Shown in pieces: positions 60,265 through 64,000 of a stretch of DNA of 64,000 nucleotides. Origin of the DNA: Polyodon spathula (Eukaryota > Chordata > Actinopteri > Acipenseriformes > Polyodontidae); NCBI RefSeq assembly GCF_017654505.1, contig NC_054537.1, positions 76,890,118 to 76,954,117 of the forward strand, in the 5' to 3' direction. The notes beneath the pieces were generated by a model that did not search any database, had not been told where the DNA came from, and worked only from the letters and a program-made list of their open reading frames with translations. Within the stretch, counting starts at the first letter, position 1. Every line of letters begins with the position of its first letter. The position numbers were made by a program, and so were the translations under genes.

Positions 60265-60656
60265 GTCATTACCAGCATGGTGGTGTCATTACCATGACAG
60301 TCTAATGTGTGATGGTAATGACACGTTGCAGTAAGGACATTTAACACTTTATTAGGCCTAAAGGCTAGGATTTCAGGCCTACTACATAATACCAAGTATC
60401 ACTTGGTAAACTGTAATTTTATCACAATATACCACATATTTAAAATTGTAAATAATTTATAGAAGTTACGACGTGATTGGTAATAACACGTAATAAACTA
60501 ACTAACTTTTTCTTCATAGTAAAGACATAAAATGAAGAAGTTCCCTCCATCAGCTCCATGCTCTTTGTTGTGTCTTCCTCATTTGCATGTGACCAAATAG
60601 ATACTTTTTTATGAAACTTTATTTTTCTGTAATGAGTGCTTCGTGATGGTAATGAC
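60265..60656. repeat. cluster of GTCATTACCA motifs in both orientations
   Basis: Exact GTCATTACCA at 60265-60274 and 60285-60294, and its complement TGGTAATGAC at 60313-60322 and 60647-60656. A near match, TGGTAATAAC, is at about 60478. Confidence 0.8.
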
Positions 60657-60994
60657 GGCAAAACTAGTGGACAACCATGTTTTTGAAAAAATAAAGGAAA
60701 AACACATACTGTCCAAACAATTCATACAACATGGTTTAATGTACTATTAACTGTACATACAAACATGAAGGAATGTTATATTACTGCAATATTTCTACAA
60801 AAAACAAACAAACAAAAAAAGAAAAATCAGAGAAGGGACAAGTTCAAAGCAATGAAATATACAGAGAAAAGTATAAAAAATAATATTAACACAAACAATT
60901 TGGAAAACATGAATTGACATAGATGAGGATATATAACATTATTAATCAAATATTCCTTTGGGACTCCAAAATGCTTGCAGTTGAAGAATCAACC

Positions 60995-61046
60995 ATTTAT
61001 TTATTTATTTATTTATTTGTTTGTTTGTTTGTTTGTTTGTTTGTTT
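60995..61046. repeat. (ATTT)n(GTTT)n microsatellite
   Basis: About five ATTT-type units followed by about seven GTTT units, read directly. It lies about 520 bp upstream of the SNTB1 start codon. Confidence 0.95.
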
Positions 61047-61182
61047 CAGATGGGTGTTCGTAGTAGGAACGCTTTCATTCAATAAACATAAAATAAACGA
61101 CAGCAGTGTTGACTTGTGGTTCACATAATGTTATCTAGATTTTATGCAACTATAAAGTTCAGCAGTCTAAATGTGAAACTCA

Positions 61183-61565
61183 AGTCGAGACACTCATTCA
61201 TAGCAGCGCGTTTTTCTTGTCACTTTAAAAACGAACAAGTTTAAGCCTAGTTTGTCAGTGTTTCAGGGGGTGTACAATACAGCGTGAGCGAGGCAGTGCA
61301 AAACATCAAAACAGCTGATGAGCTTTTTGTCAGTACCCTGACAGTTCCAGGTGAATGTTTTCACTACACGTCATTTGTGACGAACGAACTGATGACGAAT
61401 GAACTTAGCTCAGTGTGATTTCCTAGTTGGTTCCAACCCACCGGTAAGGGGAGTGAGAGAGATTAACTGGGCAAAAAACAGAGAAACTATTTGCTAGCTC
61501 TCCTAAAGTCTGCGAGTAAAGTCCTAGTGTGTTCAATCACATGGTATTTTAAGAATGCTCCAAAG
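61183..61565 (+). promoter_or_regulatory. SNTB1: SNTB1 promoter and 5' UTR region
   Basis: This is the sequence directly upstream of the SNTB1 start codon. No clear TATA box is seen. CGTCATTTGTGACG at 61369-61382 is a pair of facing CRE half-sites, and CAGCTG at about 61311 is an E-box. GC content and CG dinucleotides rise here relative to the intergenic DNA. The transcription start cannot be fixed. The frame is open upstream to at least 61491, but without an ATG. Confidence 0.4.
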
Positions 61566-62088
61566 ATGGCGGTAGCAAAAGCAGTATTAACAAGGAGGGT
61601 GCAAAAAAGTGGGTTTCTGGAAGTTTTAGTCCGCGATAGGTGGCACAAAGTTTTGGCAAACTTAAGTGAAGACACCCTCACGTTGAGCAGCGAGGATCTT
61701 GGGGAGAATGTAAACTTTAACGGCATCGCCAATGGATCTTATGGGAGCAAGTCCTCTGGTCATCCTACAAATAGTCCCAAAAGTACAGTGCGGACCGCTT
61801 TCACTGATTTGCCGGAGCAAGTGCCAGAAGCGATCGCTAACAAGAAAAGATGCGTGAAGGTCGTGAAGCAGGAGATCGGAGGGCTGGGGATCAGCATCAA
61901 AGGGGGGAAGGAGAACAAGATGCCGATTCTGATCAGCAAGATTTTCAAAAGTCTAGCCGCAGATCAGACCCAGGCTCTCTACGTTGGGGATGCGATCCTG
62001 TCTGTGAACGGAGTTAACCTGAGGGACGCCACTCACGATGAAGCAGTTCAAGCGCTGAAAAGGGCTGGAAAAGAAGTGACACTGGAAG
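61566..62088 (+). CDS. SNTB1: beta-1-syntrophin, coding exon 1
   Basis: Syntrophins are membrane-associated adaptors that bind dystrophin/utrophin and recruit channels and signalling proteins through a PDZ domain. The exon encodes 174 codons plus one base. Residues 15-42 ([20 protein letters not shown]) are the first half of the split PH domain. Residues 76-88 ([13 protein letters not shown]) are the linker. Residues 96-174 are the PDZ domain, with carboxylate-binding loop [10 protein letters not shown] at 105-114 and class I His157 in [41 protein letters not shown] and the PDZ end match vertebrate beta-1 rather than beta-2 syntrophin. ATG at 61566 is chosen for its Kozak context (A at -3, G at +4) and the MAV start. 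The last codon ends in phase 1, as in the family, where Val-Lys-Tyr would follow from exon 2. Confidence 0.95.
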
Positions 62089-63942
62089 GCAAGTTAAATT
62101 AAGAAATATACTTTAATTTTTTTTAACATTAGATTTAAACATGGTAAAAAAATAAATAAATAAATAAAAAGCACAAGGTAGATCTGAGTGTGAATGCGAA
62201 TAGAAGGGACGAGTGAACTCCATGCAAATGTTTAAGTTAATACAATATTATGATAAGAAAAGGCTGATTACGGCATGCATAAGCTAAACTGTTTCTGGGT
62301 TTATAAAACAAAACAGTGCCGACATTATAAACGTAGGCTAACCAAAGCAGCAATTCAAACCTTAGCAGCAGTGCCATCATTTAGGAAAGTGAACAGAGAA
62401 CAGTTGTTACTGTAAGGCATGATTAACGTATATCTGTAACACGTTTGTAACCTAATATCTTTAAGGTTAAGGTATTGGTAGACCATATAGATTCTGTCTA
62501 CCTGTTTCTAGGTTTTTTATTTGTTTTTTAATACATCATGTGACAGATGATGTCACTTTGAATTGACAGTTGTATTTCCAACAGTATAACCTGTCAGAGA
62601 AGAAAGGTTAGTAATAAAGCACACAGGTATTTGAAAAATGCAATGTTACATGTGTGCTTCTGCTGAACATGTTGGTTTTCAGGCGAGACAATGTGCATGA
62701 ATCAATTTGATTGATCAGTGGGCACAGTATGCCCAGCTAATAGTGTACTTAAGTGCCTGCTGAAATCCTTTCAGTATGGGATGTTTTTCAAACTTCTCAC
62801 TTTCTTGTAAACTATGTGTTTGTTAACTTGGAGCTCCAATGGTACAGCTAGTGAATGAAAACCTCTTTCAAATCTACATTTTATATACACAGTGCTGTAC
62901 ATGCATTTTAAACTAAATGTATTCAATATATTTTAATTAGGTGGTAGCAATGTTAAAGTATATTCTTATAGTGGGTTTAAATTGGCATAAGGACCGACCC
63001 CTACATAGAAGAGTAAAATGTTTTTTTTTTTCTTTTAAATCAATACACAAATGAACTGTGGTTTGTAGGTACATGATATGTAAAATGCAATTTCCAGATT
63101 CCAGTGTTCATGTTCAAATGGAACAGCCTTGGGTGTACAGAAAGCCAGTTACTTTATTATATCTGCATTGTAACAGCATTCAGCAATCCAAACACATGGT
63201 TCTCTAAACTCTATGGAAAAGAACCCTGTCAGCTACACAGGTTTGTCTGATAGAGACTGTCATTAATCATTCTATTCATGGAGGTACGTTTTTAGATGTT
63301 GCTAAAGATCAGGTTAAACATGTTAGTTCTGGGTTTCCCGCTTAATCAGATAAGAAGAGCTACGTCCCTTTTTACTGCCCGGGCAGTTCCATGGGTGTAA
63401 GTGATGTTATCGACTTGTTTTTTGGTTTTTTTTTTGTTTTTTGTTGTTTTTAAATCTTTTTATGATGTTTGCTGTGATTTTGTGTTCTGAGCGGTTTTAT
63501 TGGTTTGTATTGTATTTCCCCCCCTTTATTAGAAAAAAAATTCCGCTGTTTATATGTTCCTCCTTTCAGAAAAAAAACAAAAAACTACAGGCTAGGTGAT
63601 GAAGCCAACAAAATGTCACTGTATTATTTGTTGGATGCCTTTCTGCAATAAAATCAGGAACCATGCCTGCCATTTAGCATTTGACAGTATATCTATAAAG
63701 CCAGGTATACAGGCGAGAAAACAACAAACCACAGTGATTGCATTACACAAAACACTACTTCTCATATATTGTTTCTCGTTTTGTTGGTTGGTTATTAGCT
63801 CAAATACTTGAGAAGAGAGAAACATTAGCACACATTCAGCTGGAATGAAAAAATGAAACATCAGGCATGAGGCATGGCCCAGTTAAAACAAACAAACAAA
63901 AAAGTGTGCTTGAAAATGCAGCAGGCATTTCAGTAAAAAACA

Positions 63943-64000
<58 letters not shown>
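62089..64000 (+). other. SNTB1: SNTB1 intron 1, 5' part, with GC splice donor
   Basis: The exon end and intron start read GAAG|GCAAGT. Every donor position fits the consensus except C at intron position 2, the pattern of GC-AG introns. The next GT (62093-62094) would give a weaker site (CAA|GTTAAA) and the wrong phase for the family. The intron runs beyond the window. It holds an (AAAT)n run at 62150-62168 and a (TA)n run from 63949 to the window end. No other gene was seen. Confidence 0.7.
63949..64000. repeat. (TA)n microsatellite at window edge
   Basis: An uninterrupted TA run of at least 50 bp that continues to the end of the window. Confidence 0.95.

Noticed and set aside
61491..61565. 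25-codon N-terminal extension of the SNTB1 frame
   Set aside because: It would start at TTG, not ATG, and syntrophin proteins begin near the MAV motif at 61566.
61487..61948. Minus-strand frames opposite SNTB1 exon 1
   Set aside because: Shadows of the coding exon.

Overview
The window is vertebrate DNA. It is AT-rich, has no operons or bacterial features, and is full of relics of nearly every eukaryotic transposon class. The only host protein-coding gene I recognise is the first coding exon of SNTB1 (beta-1-syntrophin) on the + strand near the right edge (61566-62088), followed by the start of its intron 1. In mammals the DNA upstream of SNTB1 is a long gene-poor interval, which fits the rest of the window. 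The transposon mix (a CR1-like LINE with a (TTCTTATG)n tail and an esterase ORF1, DIRS, Harbinger, piggyBac, Tc1, tRNA-derived SINEs of a type I associate with sturgeons) suggests a non-teleost ray-finned fish such as a sturgeon or paddlefish. That is recognition from memory, not a database result.

Layout. 1-8.2 kb: intergenic DNA with a tRNA-derived SINE, hAT debris and microsatellites. 8.6-16.7 kb: a Ty3/gypsy element (gag zinc knuckle at 9.3 kb, pol at 13.2-15.0 kb, probable 3' LTR to 16.075 kb) that seems to be split by a 3.6 kb antisense CR1-like LINE, followed by a 596 bp piggyBac-type element with clean TTAA ends. 18.6-20.5 kb: an antisense Tc1 element carrying a nested 463 bp foldback element. 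21.9-22.5 kb: an old hAT-like element. 25.7-28.0 kb: a second SINE and a 5'-truncated LINE whose reverse transcriptase ORF is still open. 28.7-29.9 kb: a deleted DIRS-type retroelement with inverted ends. 30.6-31.0 kb: the C-terminal part of a Harbinger transposase. 32.5-32.7 kb: a palindromic microsatellite. 33.8-34.6 kb: a hAT-type element with a near-perfect 8 bp target duplication. 34.9-36.9 kb: gag-like debris and a MIR-like SINE.

40.9-42.3 kb is the most unusual element: a DNA transposon of a family I cannot name, with ends of about 165 bp, the C-terminal part of a transposase-like protein, and a promoter with two clusters of heat-shock-element repeats, a TATA box and an initiator at canonical spacing. 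The foldback element at 18.8-19.3 kb is a deletion derivative of the same family. 42.4-48.2 kb is bounded by 30 bp Harbinger-like inverted ends and contains nested gypsy, Tc1 and SINE insertions plus a Harbinger transposase core. 48.8-52.9 kb has a complex repeat with a 5S rRNA-like block, decayed tandem repeats, another LINE fragment, a piggyBac end and two directly abutting LTRs. 53.2-60.7 kb has a hAT foldback element and a decayed minus-strand ORF ending in a cysteine-rich tail, with a cluster of GTCATTACCA motifs upstream. 61.2-64.0 kb is the SNTB1 promoter region, exon 1 and intron 1; the exon appears to use a GC rather than GT splice donor.

Apart from SNTB1 exon 1 and the RT ORF at 26.6-27.9 kb, every coding remnant carries stops, frameshifts or deletions.
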